Shown: piece by piece, positions 1-7,735 of the stretch | Position numbering within the stretch: the first letter of the stretch is position 1 | How the letters are laid out: each line of letters opens with the position of its first letter | Assembly: GCF_000430705.1 (NCBI RefSeq) | Contig: NZ_AUMN01000014.1 | Coordinates: 1 to 64,000, forward strand | DNA from: Arthrobacter castelli DSM 16402 | Lineage (GTDB): Bacteria > Actinomycetota > Actinomycetes > Actinomycetales > Micrococcaceae | Reading direction: 5' to 3' | DNA: 64,000 nucleotides | Translations under genes and position numbers: made by a program | The notes under the pieces: model-generated | What the model saw: only the letters and a program-made list of their open reading frames with translations | What the model was told of the DNA's origin: nothing | The model's database searches: none

Positions 1-147
1 GACAACCTGGACGGCATCCTCAGCGGCAACGACACTGAGGCCAACGCCAACCCCGATGTCGACTCCACCGTCGACGCCGACAGCTCCTCACAGAGCAACA
101 CTGACCGCGTCGAAGACAACGAGTCCCTGCTGGGCGGACTGCTCTAA
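1..147 (+). CDS. C-terminal end of an unknown protein (5' truncated)
   Basis: An open frame runs from the window edge to a TAA at 145-147; no start is inside the window. The 48 visible residues are very acidic and polar (Asp, Asn, Ser, Thr rich) and end in the hydrophobic sequence SLLGGLL. No domain is recognisable. A strong hairpin follows 36 bp downstream, which fits the end of a transcription unit. Given its place next to conjugation genes it may be the tail of a mobilisation or conjugation protein, but the sequence does not show that. Confidence 0.6.
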   Translation, partial: DNLDGILSGNDTEANANPDVDSTVDADSSSQSNTDRVEDNESLLGGLL

Positions 148-457
148 GCACCCGCAAAGCAGCAGCCCGCCCAAGGCTGCACGTGTGGCACCCGCTCCCC
201 CAGTCTCCCGGGGCGGGTGCCACACCCATCTCCAGAGGCAATAACCGACGGTCTCCAGCACAGCCTTGGCCGTTTCGTGGACAACCAACACCTTGGCCGC
301 GGCGGTAAAAGACTGGCCCACCAAAGAAAGCGGGACCGAAAAACAGTAGCTGGGGCATCCGGAGTTGGTGCTAATGACCCTAGTGTTTGCTCAGCCAGTC
401 AAATGCCCCGCGATTAGCACCGAAAATGGCATCTGCCTCGGCCGGCCCTCGATGAAA
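148..457. other. Intergenic stretch, no gene seen
   Basis: Between two convergent genes. Apart from the hairpin at 183-225, I see no supported coding frame, RNA or repeat here. Confidence 0.6.
183..225. terminator. Hairpin terminator after the truncated gene
   Basis: Arms GTGTGGCACCCGC-(T)-CCCC and GGGG-CGGGTGCCACAC pair with one bulged T and a short loop. There is no T-run on either side, so it may act in both directions between the rightward truncated gene and the leftward DUF3040 gene. Confidence 0.6.
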
Positions 458-742
458 CTATTCGTCGCGCCGGGCCTGTCTTCTTCTCTGGTTTTTGCAC
501 AGACCGTAAATCCCCGCACCGATCAGCGTGAAGCCGATGGCTCCCATGATGATCTCTTGGTTCAAAAATCCCATGACGAGCAGCAGTAGTCCACCGAGCA
601 TGAGCAGCCACCAGTCGAACGAACCCCCTGGACGTCGGTCCTCCGTTCCGGCTGCCAACTCCTCCGCCAGCATCGGGTCTTCTCTGGTAAGTTTCTGCTC
701 CATTTCAGCCAGACGCCGTCGTTCTTCCCCCGACATCGGCAT
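458..742 (-). CDS. DUF3040-like small membrane protein
   Basis: 94 residues. The N-terminus reads MPMSGEERRRLAEMEQKLTR, followed by an EDPMLAEEL segment: the short acidic/basic amphipathic helix that opens DUF3040 proteins of actinobacteria. Two adjacent hydrophobic segments follow (about residues 45-75), then a basic C-terminal tail. The start at 742 is chosen because GGAGGT lies six bases upstream; a longer frame reaching 874 has no such support and lacks family-like sequence. The molecular role of the family is unknown; it is predicted to sit in the cytoplasmic membrane. It stands alone, facing the truncated gene at the window edge. Confidence 0.75.
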   Translation of the reverse strand: MPMSGEERRRLAEMEQKLTREDPMLAEELAAGTEDRRPGGSFDWWLLMLGGLLLLVMGFLNQEIIMGAIGFTLIGAGIYGLCKNQRRRQARRDE

Positions 743-892
743 TGTGACCTCCACCCGCGCTGAATGCTCATTGTCAGGCCCAGCCGGGGCCGGCATCCAG
801 CCGTCATGAGGACCCCTCTCACAGAGGACCGCTCGCTTCTTAACGGCCCCCATGAGAGAGGCCAGTAACCACATTACAAAACATAAGGCTGC

Positions 893-1024
893 TTAGTATA
901 GGTTGCAAGTTCTGCTCGATCCTGACAGCTCCCTCAACTGCGGCCAGAACGCTTTATTCGACACCATGTGAAACGAATCCTGGAAGAGGTTGATGATCTC
1001 CTCATCACTGAATTTTCTTCCCAC
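893..1024 (-). CDS. Possible 43-residue hypothetical protein
   Basis: A GTG at 1024 is preceded by a purine-rich AGGAGAGGGGG stretch and opens a short frame with plausible composition (GRKFSDEEIINLFQDSF, then KAFWPQLREL). No domain is recognisable. It could equally be a decayed fragment of a longer gene. The call rests only on the ribosome site and the amphipathic look of the peptide, so it is weak. Confidence 0.3.
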   Translation of the reverse strand: MGRKFSDEEIINLFQDSFHMVSNKAFWPQLRELSGSSRTCNLY

Positions 1025-1542
1025 AGACACCCCCTCTCCTAGCCGACACGATCCCGGCCCCTTCACCATCGACCTGAACCGGCGGAGAAAACGAGGTAGA
1101 CTCATTCACTGTAAAGGTGCTCCTTCGATCTGCTTAAGTAGCTGTGTGATGACTACTATTTTCGCGCCCCAAGGGGCACCTTTCACCGCTTAAACACGCC
1201 CCCACTGCGGGGCGGGGCCCCGATGGAAGATCGAGGCTAAGCTGCGATGCCTTGTTCGAGCATGGATATATGGTGGTCGACGAGAACCGAATTATCCACA
1301 GTGCGGAACTTGGGGTACACCGACCTCCACGACAGGCTGGATCAACTGGCCGGTACCAGGTGCCTCGCACACTCGGAAGCCACTGCGGCAAATTTCAAAT
1401 CGCATTGGACGATAAGGTTCCGCGCTAAGGATCAGCCAAGTTAGATTCTGACGCCGGCCATTACCGCCGGCCAGAAGTCTACGCCGCCGGTACGCCGGTG
1501 CTCCTGGATCCCGACGTACTTATCGGTTCAGTACTGATCGGT
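1025..1542. other. Gene-poor stretch inside the element
   Basis: About 500 bp in which I find no coding frame with a ribosome site or family resemblance on either strand, no RNA gene and no clear repeat. It may be decayed sequence. Confidence 0.5.
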
Positions 1543-1662
1543 TCACCGTTGCGGAAGGGCCATCTCCACGCTGGTTTTGGCGATCAGGAGACCGGCGATC
1601 ACGATGCTCAGCACCATATAGCGACCTATGCCGACCATAGCCTGCTCGATGTGTTGCGACAT
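1543..1662 (-). CDS. 39-residue single-pass membrane peptide
   Basis: The ATG at 1662 is preceded by a near-perfect Shine-Dalgarno sequence, AAGGAGGTGAC, four bases upstream. The peptide begins MSQHIEQAMVGIGRYM, then has one hydrophobic span (VLSIVIAGLLIA), and ends KTSVEMALPQR. This short amphipathic head, single TM and small tail are compatible with a pilin-like subunit, a regulatory membrane peptide or a type I toxin; nothing decides between them. It is divergent from the topoisomerase gene, and a perfect 10-bp inverted repeat (1675-1704) ends inside its ribosome site. Size and ribosome site are read directly; function is unknown. Confidence 0.6.
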   Translation of the reverse strand: MSQHIEQAMVGIGRYMVLSIVIAGLLIAKTSVEMALPQR

Positions 1663-1674
1663 ACTTGTCACCTC

Positions 1675-1704
1675 CTTGAAGAACTTGATCGTGCGTTCTT
1701 CAAG
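1675..1704 (-). promoter_or_regulatory. Inverted repeat running into the ribosome site of the 39-residue gene
   Basis: Perfect arms CTTGAAGAAC (1675-1684) and GTTCTTCAAG (1695-1704) with a 10-base loop. On the minus strand the second arm contains the first bases of the AAGGAGG ribosome site, so the hairpin could mask initiation, or it could be a protein-binding operator. Confidence 0.5.
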
Positions 1705-1796
1705 ATATCCCCGAGGTCGGTTACGCCGACTGGTCTTGGCACTGCCGGTGACAATGACGTGGGCACTGATGCTGAAACTATGGCCCCATTCGATAG

Positions 1797-1863
1797 ATCA
1801 TGTATCATCATTCTGCGATAGTATGGATTGATAAATAAATTGTCTATCTATTGGAGCACACAG
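1797..1863 (+). promoter_or_regulatory. AT-rich promoter/leader of the topoisomerase gene
   Basis: A strikingly AT-rich stretch in GC-rich DNA with repeated ATCAT, GATAG/CTATC and GGATTGAT words. GGAG at 1853-1856 lies seven bases before the ATG at 1864 and sets that start. Exact -35/-10 boxes cannot be assigned with confidence. Confidence 0.4.
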
Positions 1864-4239
1864 ATGACTGTGGGAATCCTGACCGAAAAGCCGTCCGCGG
1901 CGCGGCATTTTGCCGCGGCACTGGGAGGTGACAGCGGCACGTACAACGGCGAGCCGTATGTGATCGCCCACGCCCGCGGGCATTTGTACGAGTTCGTCGA
2001 TCCGCACCGGATGGTCTCCGACGCGGACCTGGCCGAGAAATATCGCAAATGGGATCTGGTGAATCTGCCTTGGAACCCGGCGGATCTGTCCTGGCAGCTG
2101 GAGACGATCAAAGGGGCCGGGGCGGTCGCCTCCGAAGTGAAACAGAAGCTGGCGCGCTGCGATGAACTCGTGGTCGCCACTGATGTCGATCCGACCGGAG
2201 AAGGCGGCATGATCGCCGTCAACGCGTTCCTTGAGCTCGGACTCAAACCGAAGACCTGGTCGCGGATGTATTTCACCGATGAGGCACCGGCGTCGCTGCA
2301 AAAAGCTTTCACCTCGCGCCAGAGCATGGCTTTGCTGGTTGATTTCGACGAGTACAAGAAAGCACGTTACCGCTCTCAGTTCGATTTGCTGAGCATGCAG
2401 TTCACGCGTATCGCCACCAACATGGCCCACGCTTCCGGACAGAACACCGTGCTGCGCCAGGGCCGGTTGAAGTCGGCTATGACGCTGCTGGTCGGCGATC
2501 AGCTGAAGGCCTACAACGACTACGTGAAGAAGCCGTTCTTCCAGAACCGGTTTCGTGACGAAAACGAAGTCATGTATACGAACCCGCAGGAGCCGAGGTT
2601 CGACAAGAAAGAGCAGGTGTCGCAGCAGTACGGCCCCTCGCCGGTCACGGTTGACAGCACCGAGACGAAGAAGACCGCTCCCCCGCGGCTGCTGGATTTG
2701 GCAACTCTGTCTTCGATGCTGGTGGGCCAGGGAGTCAAGGCAAAGCTGACGCTTGAGACGTACCAGAAAATGTATGAAGCCCAGGTGGTCTCGTATCCGC
2801 GCACCGAGGATAAGACCATCACGCCCGAGCAGTTCGACGAACTTGCCCCGCATCTTGATCAGATCGCCTCTGTAGTTGGCGTTGATACGGCGCTGTTGAC
2901 TCACCGGCAACCACGCAAGTCTCATGTCAAGGCCGCCGGCGCGCATGGTGCTAACCGCCCGGGACCGAAGGTTCCGGCCTCGCTCGACGACGTTGAGCAG
3001 CGCTTTGGTGCCACCGGCCGGCTGATCTACCAGACCCTGGCGAAAAACTACCTGGCCATGGTTGCCGAAGATTACGTCTACGAGCAGCAGAAAGGCCACG
3101 TCGAAAAGTATCCGGATTTCGCCGGGCTGGCCAACGTGCCGAAAAAACCCGGTTGGAAGGCGGTGTTCGATCCTGATGCCGGTGATGAGACAGCCGACGG
3201 TGACGAGAACGAGTCCGCCCGGGGCCTGGGCACCAACGCTGATCCGTTTGTCTTCGAGGGCGCGAACAAGCGCCCGGAGCACCCGAGTATGAAATGGCTG
3301 ATGAAACAGCTGGAGAAGCGCGACGTGGGCACCGGTGCCACGCGCACCTCGACGTATTCCGACGTGACCTCGACGAAGGCAAAATACCCGCTGCTAGTGG
3401 AGAAAGGCAGGAAGCTGCTGTTGGCCGAGGCCGGGCAGATGAGCTGGCTGCTGCTGCCGGGCACCAGGATCGGTGACCTGTCGTTGACCGAGCAGGTCTA
3501 TGCCGACATGCGTGCCATTGCCGACGGCACCGCCGACGCTGACGAGTGTCTGGCCCGGGTGGCCGACTGGGTTTGTACCGATATTGAGCAGATGCGCACC
3601 AACGCGGCATCGATGCGTCAACAGCTGGGCTTGAGCGAACAGACGGTGGTTGGTCGCTGCGAAGGCGTGTGGCAGGCAGCCCCTTCCGGTCCGAAGCAGG
3701 TCGCGTTCAAGAAGGTTTTCTCCCAGCATGAGTTCACCGACGAGGAGGTCGGGAAGCTGTTGGCCGGTGAGACGATCTCGTTTGAGGCCACGTCGAAGGC
3801 GGGTAAGAACTACACGGCTATCGGCAAGCTCGGCGTCGGCGAATTCAACGGACGCAAGTTCGTCGGTTTCCAGCTCGAGGTTCCCGACCGGCCGACGTCG
3901 TGGTGCGGACACCACTTCACCGACGACGAGAAAGGCAAGCTCGAGGCCGGACAGAGCCTGGAGTTCGACGATTTTGTCAGTGCCAGGACTGGCAACACTT
4001 TCGGGGCCAGAGTTTCGTGGGATGCGTCAGCCAAAAAGATCGTCCCGGATTTTGGTGTCGACGAACCGCCGCGTTCATGGTGCCAGCATTCTTTCACCGA
4101 CGAGGAGAAGAAGAAGCTCACCGACGGCGAGTCGGTCTTTGTCACGGGTTTTACCTCGAAAAAAGGAAAAAACTTTGACGCGTCCGTGACGTGGAAAGAA
4201 GAGCAGGGCAAGAAGAAGATCGTGCCCGCCTTCGCTTAA
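1864..4239 (+). CDS. Type IA DNA topoisomerase (TopB-like) with C-terminal repeats
   Basis: 791 residues; expected to relax or decatenate DNA by single-strand passage in the cytoplasm, here probably for element replication or transfer. The N-terminus VGILTEKPSAA carries the first TOPRIM acidic residue (E8); the DxDxxGE motif is D107-V-D109...E113. The active-site tyrosine is Y311 in SYPRTEDKT. The C-terminus has no zinc finger but three copies of an about 55-residue module (roughly 615-665, 677-730, 735-790) built on HxFTDEExxKLxxGExxxF and SKxGKxF; such modules occur on mobile-element topoisomerases. The start at 1864 is preferred over 1828 because of its ribosome site. A hairpin terminator follows directly. 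Confidence 0.9.
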   Translation: MTVGILTEKPSAARHFAAALGGDSGTYNGEPYVIAHARGHLYEFVDPHRMVSDADLAEKYRKWDLVNLPWNPADLSWQLETIKGAGAVASEVKQKLARCDELVVATDVDPTGEGGMIAVNAFLELGLKPKTWSRMYFTDEAPASLQKAFTSRQSMALLVDFDEYKKARYRSQFDLLSMQFTRIATNMAHASGQNTVLRQGRLKSAMTLLVGDQLKAYNDYVKKPFFQNRFRDENEVMYTNPQEPRFDKKEQVSQQYGPSPVTVDSTETKKTAPPRLLDLATLSSMLVGQGVKAKLTLETYQKMYEAQVVSYPRTEDKTITPEQFDELAPHLDQIASVVGVDTALLTHRQPRKSHVKAAGAHGANRPGPKVPASLDDVEQRFGATGRLIYQTLAKNYLAMVAEDYVYEQQKGHVEKYPDFAGLANVPKKPGWKAVFDPDAGDETADGDENESARGLGTNADPFVFEGANKRPEHPSMKWLMKQLEKRDVGTGATRTSTYSDVTSTKAKYPLLVEKGRKLLLAEAGQMSWLLLPGTRIGDLSLTEQVYADMRAIADGTADADECLARVADWVCTDIEQMRTNAASMRQQLGLSEQTVVGRCEGVWQAAPSGPKQVAFKKVFSQHEFTDEEVGKLLAGETISFEATSKAGKNYTAIGKLGVGEFNGRKFVGFQLEVPDRPTSWCGHHFTDDEKGKLEAGQSLEFDDFVSARTGNTFGARVSWDASAKKIVPDFGVDEPPRSWCQHSFTDEEKKKLTDGESVFVTGFTSKKGKNFDASVTWKEEQGKKKIVPAFA

Positions 4240-4270
4240 AGGTGCGCTCGGACGTTGAGAACGGGTGTTG

Positions 4271-4306
4271 TCGACCGTGGTGGCTGTTCACAACCACCAC
4301 GGTCGA
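4271..4306 (+). terminator. Hairpin terminator after the topoisomerase gene
   Basis: Perfect 13-bp arms TCGACCGTGGTGG (4271-4283) and CCACCACGGTCGA (4294-4306) with a 10-base loop. Only a short T-rich run follows. Confidence 0.65.
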
Positions 4307-4319
4307 TGATGTTTCACTG

Positions 4320-4422
4320 ATCTATTTGGATCATTCATATACTGTATGCTGGATGATGAATAACTCATCTATGAGACAGAGTAAATATGATGGCGTGATA
4401 GGACATATAGTGAGGGGTCGAC
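4320..4422 (+). promoter_or_regulatory. AT-rich promoter/operator region of the conjugation operon
   Basis: Contains ATCATTCA (4330-4337) and TGGATGAT (4349-4356), an imperfect inverted repeat around a TATACT-like box. Similar ATCAT and GGAT(T)GAT words precede the topoisomerase gene. GAGGGG lies five bases before the ATG at 4423. Confidence 0.4.
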
Positions 4423-5322
4423 ATGGCCAAAGAAGTTTTCAAGATGCCTTCGTCGCTGAACCGCAGCTTCTTGGATCACGAGATTACGTTGACCGGCGGC
4501 GGGTGGCAGGCGAAGCCGTCGCCGATCAAGCAGCTGCTGTTTTTAACCGGCGGGGTCCTGGTCACTATATGGTTTGTCAGCTCAACGTTCGTGGCTCAGG
4601 CCTCTATCGGGATCATTGTCTTATTCGTCATTTGGTCGCTGGCCATGGTCTTCTACCTCGGCGGGCTGACCAGGACGAAAGAGCTGCGGCTGATGACGGT
4701 GCCGGCCCTGCTGTCGTATCTTCCCACCCGCGCCCGCAAGGTGGTGGCCAGACGCAGCTCGGACCCCAGCGAATTCGCCTCAATCGTGGGTATCGACAGC
4801 ATCGAAGAGGGCGGGCGGATCGATTTTTCCGACGGCAGCGTCGGCCAGCTCTACCTGATCGTCGGCTCAGCCAGCTATCTGCTGTTCGATGAAGACCAGC
4901 GCGGGATCCTGAACCGGGTCGATGCTTTCTGGCGCAAGGTCCAGACCTCATGCGAATACATCTTCATCACCACCAAGGAGCCGCAGCGGATCCATCACCA
5001 GGTGGCGAACCTGGAGCGGCGCAACCGTGAGCTGGGTGTCCGCGACCCGGATCTGCTGGAACTACAGAACGAACAGTACGACATCCTCACCGAACATGTC
5101 GGCGGCAAGTTCACGTCGATTCACCAGTACGTGCTGCTCAAAGGCGTCAGTGCCGACGGTCTGCGCCAGGGGCACATGATCCTGCAGGCCGAGGCTGAAG
5201 GATCGTCACTGATGGTCAAAGAAGTGACGATGCTCGATCGCGAAGAGACCCGGCAGACGCTGCGGATCTTCTACCAGGGCGTCAACGACGATCCATTCAC
5301 AACCGGCCGCACCGGAACCTGA
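4423..5322 (+). CDS. PrgI-like / VirB4 N-domain-like conjugation membrane protein
   Basis: 299 residues. After a short polar head there are two hydrophobic segments (about 37-58 and 62-82), then a soluble domain. The two-TM head resembles PrgI-type proteins of Gram-positive conjugation systems. The C-terminal part has the pattern of the VirB4/TrbE N-terminal domain (GRIDFSDGSVGQLYLIVG, then a filament-like helix and strand). It probably anchors the secretion channel at the membrane. It starts the operon with the VirB4-like and VirB6-like genes; 40 bp separate it from the next start. The assignment is by layout and pattern, with no invariant catalytic motif to confirm it. Confidence 0.6.
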   Translation: MAKEVFKMPSSLNRSFLDHEITLTGGGWQAKPSPIKQLLFLTGGVLVTIWFVSSTFVAQASIGIIVLFVIWSLAMVFYLGGLTRTKELRLMTVPALLSYLPTRARKVVARRSSDPSEFASIVGIDSIEEGGRIDFSDGSVGQLYLIVGSASYLLFDEDQRGILNRVDAFWRKVQTSCEYIFITTKEPQRIHHQVANLERRNRELGVRDPDLLELQNEQYDILTEHVGGKFTSIHQYVLLKGVSADGLRQGHMILQAEAEGSSLMVKEVTMLDREETRQTLRIFYQGVNDDPFTTGRTGT

Positions 5323-5362
5323 GATTTTGACGAGACATGAACACCACAAAGGGGCATCAGAT

Positions 5363-7735
5363 ATGGCAATGCTGACGAAGGGCCGAACACCGATCGATAC
5401 CGAGGCAGCGGATGAAACTGACACCGGTACGACGACCCTGGCCGATGAGCTGATTGGCACCGAGCCGGCGGTGATCGACGACGGCGAAGCCAGTGAACGC
5501 ACTGCCGCTGTGACGAAGCAGAGTTGGTTCAAGCGCCGGCAGCGGATGAAGCAGGACGGTGGTGAGGCAGGCACCGCCGCCGATGACACCGGCGAGGCCG
5601 ACACCGATGAACCTGAAAAGAAACAGGGCTGGTTCAAGCGCCGCCAGCAGATGAAACAGCTTGAAGGCCGGTTTGAATCGTATCCTCATCTGCTGGCCCT
5701 CAAACCCAAAGAAAAATATGTCTTCCGCTCGGACTACTTCGAAGTCGACAACTCAGTCGGGACCGTGCTGGCGTTCTTTCACGACGAGGCCGCCAAAGAC
5801 GCCTTTCCGCCGTTTTGGGGCATCGGCCGGATTCCGGACGGTCTTGACGACCGGGTCACGGCCGTGGTGCTGGAACAAGTGACGCGGATGAGCGAGAAGT
5901 GGATTGACCAGAACACCAAGCAATCAGAGAAGCTGGACAAGCTCGATTCCGGTGAGCAGGACGATACAGGCACGAAGTCGTCGAAGCGCAAGGCGGAGAA
6001 AGTTTCGTCGGACCTGGAGATCATTATCGACGAACTCGCCGACGGTGCCTCATACCTGTCCGTCCAGAACCGCCTGTTGCTCAAAGCCCCGTCCCTGGAA
6101 GTGCTCGAAGCATCAATCGAGACCATCTCGCGGTTGTATATCGAACGGTTCAGCACGTTGAGCGTGGCCGCCTATGCCGGTGAGCAGCGCCAGGAGTTGT
6201 CGGCGCTGTTGAAGAAGAACGAGAAGAAGCGCGGCAAAGGTTTCTATTTCACGTCCACGGAGCTGGCCGGCTCGCATTCATTGGTGACCAACGGCCTCAA
6301 CGACCGCCGCGGCGAATATGTCGGCTACATGGTCGGGGACGTGAACAATTCAGCGGTGCTCTTCGATGCCAACAACTACGATCACCATGCCGTCATCGCT
6401 GACTCGGCCCTCGGTGACTACCTTAACGGTGTCCAGGTCGCCGACATGTGGTGCTCGAAGCTGTCCCAGTCGGCGCTGCTGTCCAATCACAACGTGGTTC
6501 ACCTGGTGCTCGACGGGGCGGACATGGACCGGCTTGGCCCGGCCTTCGACGGCATCACCTCCCGGGTGGACCTGAACAGCGGCGACGTCAACATGTTCGA
6601 GATGTTCGGTGATGCCGATGACGAACTGGCGATCTTTTCGGCTCAGATGGAGAAGCTCAAGCTCATGTTCGAGCAGCTCTATGAGTCCATCGACGGCTCG
6701 GTGGCCTCGATCATCCGCAGTGCTCTCGAAGATACCGCCACCGACTTCTACGTCGAACAGGGTATGTGGTCGCACAACGCCAAGGAGCAGCGCCACCGCC
6801 TGCGTGTGGTGGGCATCCCGCACCAGCAGGTGCCCCGGCTGCAGATGTTCGTGTCCTATCTGGCCACCGCGCACAAAGCACTGGTCAACTCATCCAAGGT
6901 TGACCCGGACCAGCTGCGCGCGTACAACGTGCTTCAGGGCATTGCCAACGCCATGCTGTCGACCAACGGCGATCTGTTCAACAATCATACGGCTCCGGCG
7001 GTCGACGGGGTTCGTGACGCCAAGCGCGTGGTTTACGACTTCTCGCGTTTGATGCGCCGCGGCAAGGGTGTGGCCATGGCACAGCTGGTCAACATCGTCG
7101 GTTTTGCCATCGGCAAGCTCGACCGCGGTGACACGGTCATCATCCACGGGGCCGAATACGTCGACGACCGGGTCAAATCCTATATCGAGACGCAGTTCGA
7201 ACACTTGTATCAGCGTGGCGGACGCGTGGTCTTCAGCTACAACAACATCGACAAGATGCTCGATGACACCGCGTTCAACAAATTCGACGCCGCTGATTTC
7301 ACCATCTTCGGTCCGATGCGGGACAAGACCGTGGCGGAGTATCAGAGGCAGCTGCACCAGCAGATCCCGCCGGATCTGGCCCGGCTGATCACCCGTCGCG
7401 GCGAGAACCTGTCGTATCTGCGCCGCGGCGTCTCCAACGTGGTATTCCAGCCCGATCTGGCACTGGGCATCAACCCTGTCCGCGAAGACCAGCGCCGGGC
7501 AATGGCGCTGGTCGTCGGTCAGGCTGAACAGGATGCCCAGTCCAGCGAGCCGACACCGCCGGCAAACAACACCGGCGCGGGCCCTGTGGACTATGGCTCA
7601 CCGAACGGTTCGACGGATCGTTCGATGAAAATGACCAGAACCAAGCGGAAAGCTCTTTCGACTGATCGGTCCAAGACACGGTCCAAGGCGACGATGAGCA
7701 AGCGAGAGATCGGCAATCGAAGGAGCGGGCGATGA
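5363..7735 (+). CDS. VirB4-like conjugation ATPase with degenerate nucleotide-binding motifs
   Basis: 790 residues. The start at 5363 follows AAAGGGG eight bases upstream. Residues 1-110 are acidic and carry two copies of KQxWFKRRQxMKQ (about 51-63 and 87-99). From about 110 on, the layout is that of the TraE/VirB4 family of Gram-positive conjugation systems, which power protein and DNA export at the membrane. Where a GxxxxGK[ST] Walker A is expected the protein reads ADSALGDY (346-353), and the Walker B position reads VIIHGAEYVDD (H595) instead of a hydrophobic run plus DE. It therefore looks unable to hydrolyse ATP in the usual way. The last ~80 residues are basic and disordered. It overlaps the next gene by four bases. 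Confidence 0.7.
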   Translation: MAMLTKGRTPIDTEAADETDTGTTTLADELIGTEPAVIDDGEASERTAAVTKQSWFKRRQRMKQDGGEAGTAADDTGEADTDEPEKKQGWFKRRQQMKQLEGRFESYPHLLALKPKEKYVFRSDYFEVDNSVGTVLAFFHDEAAKDAFPPFWGIGRIPDGLDDRVTAVVLEQVTRMSEKWIDQNTKQSEKLDKLDSGEQDDTGTKSSKRKAEKVSSDLEIIIDELADGASYLSVQNRLLLKAPSLEVLEASIETISRLYIERFSTLSVAAYAGEQRQELSALLKKNEKKRGKGFYFTSTELAGSHSLVTNGLNDRRGEYVGYMVGDVNNSAVLFDANNYDHHAVIADSALGDYLNGVQVADMWCSKLSQSALLSNHNVVHLVLDGADMDRLGPAFDGITSRVDLNSGDVNMFEMFGDADDELAIFSAQMEKLKLMFEQLYESIDGSVASIIRSALEDTATDFYVEQGMWSHNAKEQRHRLRVVGIPHQQVPRLQMFVSYLATAHKALVNSSKVDPDQLRAYNVLQGIANAMLSTNGDLFNNHTAPAVDGVRDAKRVVYDFSRLMRRGKGVAMAQLVNIVGFAIGKLDRGDTVIIHGAEYVDDRVKSYIETQFEHLYQRGGRVVFSYNNIDKMLDDTAFNKFDAADFTIFGPMRDKTVAEYQRQLHQQIPPDLARLITRRGENLSYLRRGVSNVVFQPDLALGINPVREDQRRAMALVVGQAEQDAQSSEPTPPANNTGAGPVDYGSPNGSTDRSMKMTRTKRKALSTDRSKTRSKATMSKREIGNRRSGR

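Noticed and set aside
1498-1821. Plus-strand frame of 107 codons upstream of the topoisomerase
   Set aside because: No ribosome site, and it is antisense to the short minus-strand peptide gene with a far better start; the residue pattern is shadow-like.
1798-3282. Long open frame on the minus strand across the topoisomerase gene
   Set aside because: It is antisense to a gene with intact catalytic motifs, has Arg/His/Gln-rich composition typical of high-GC shadow frames, and shows no family.
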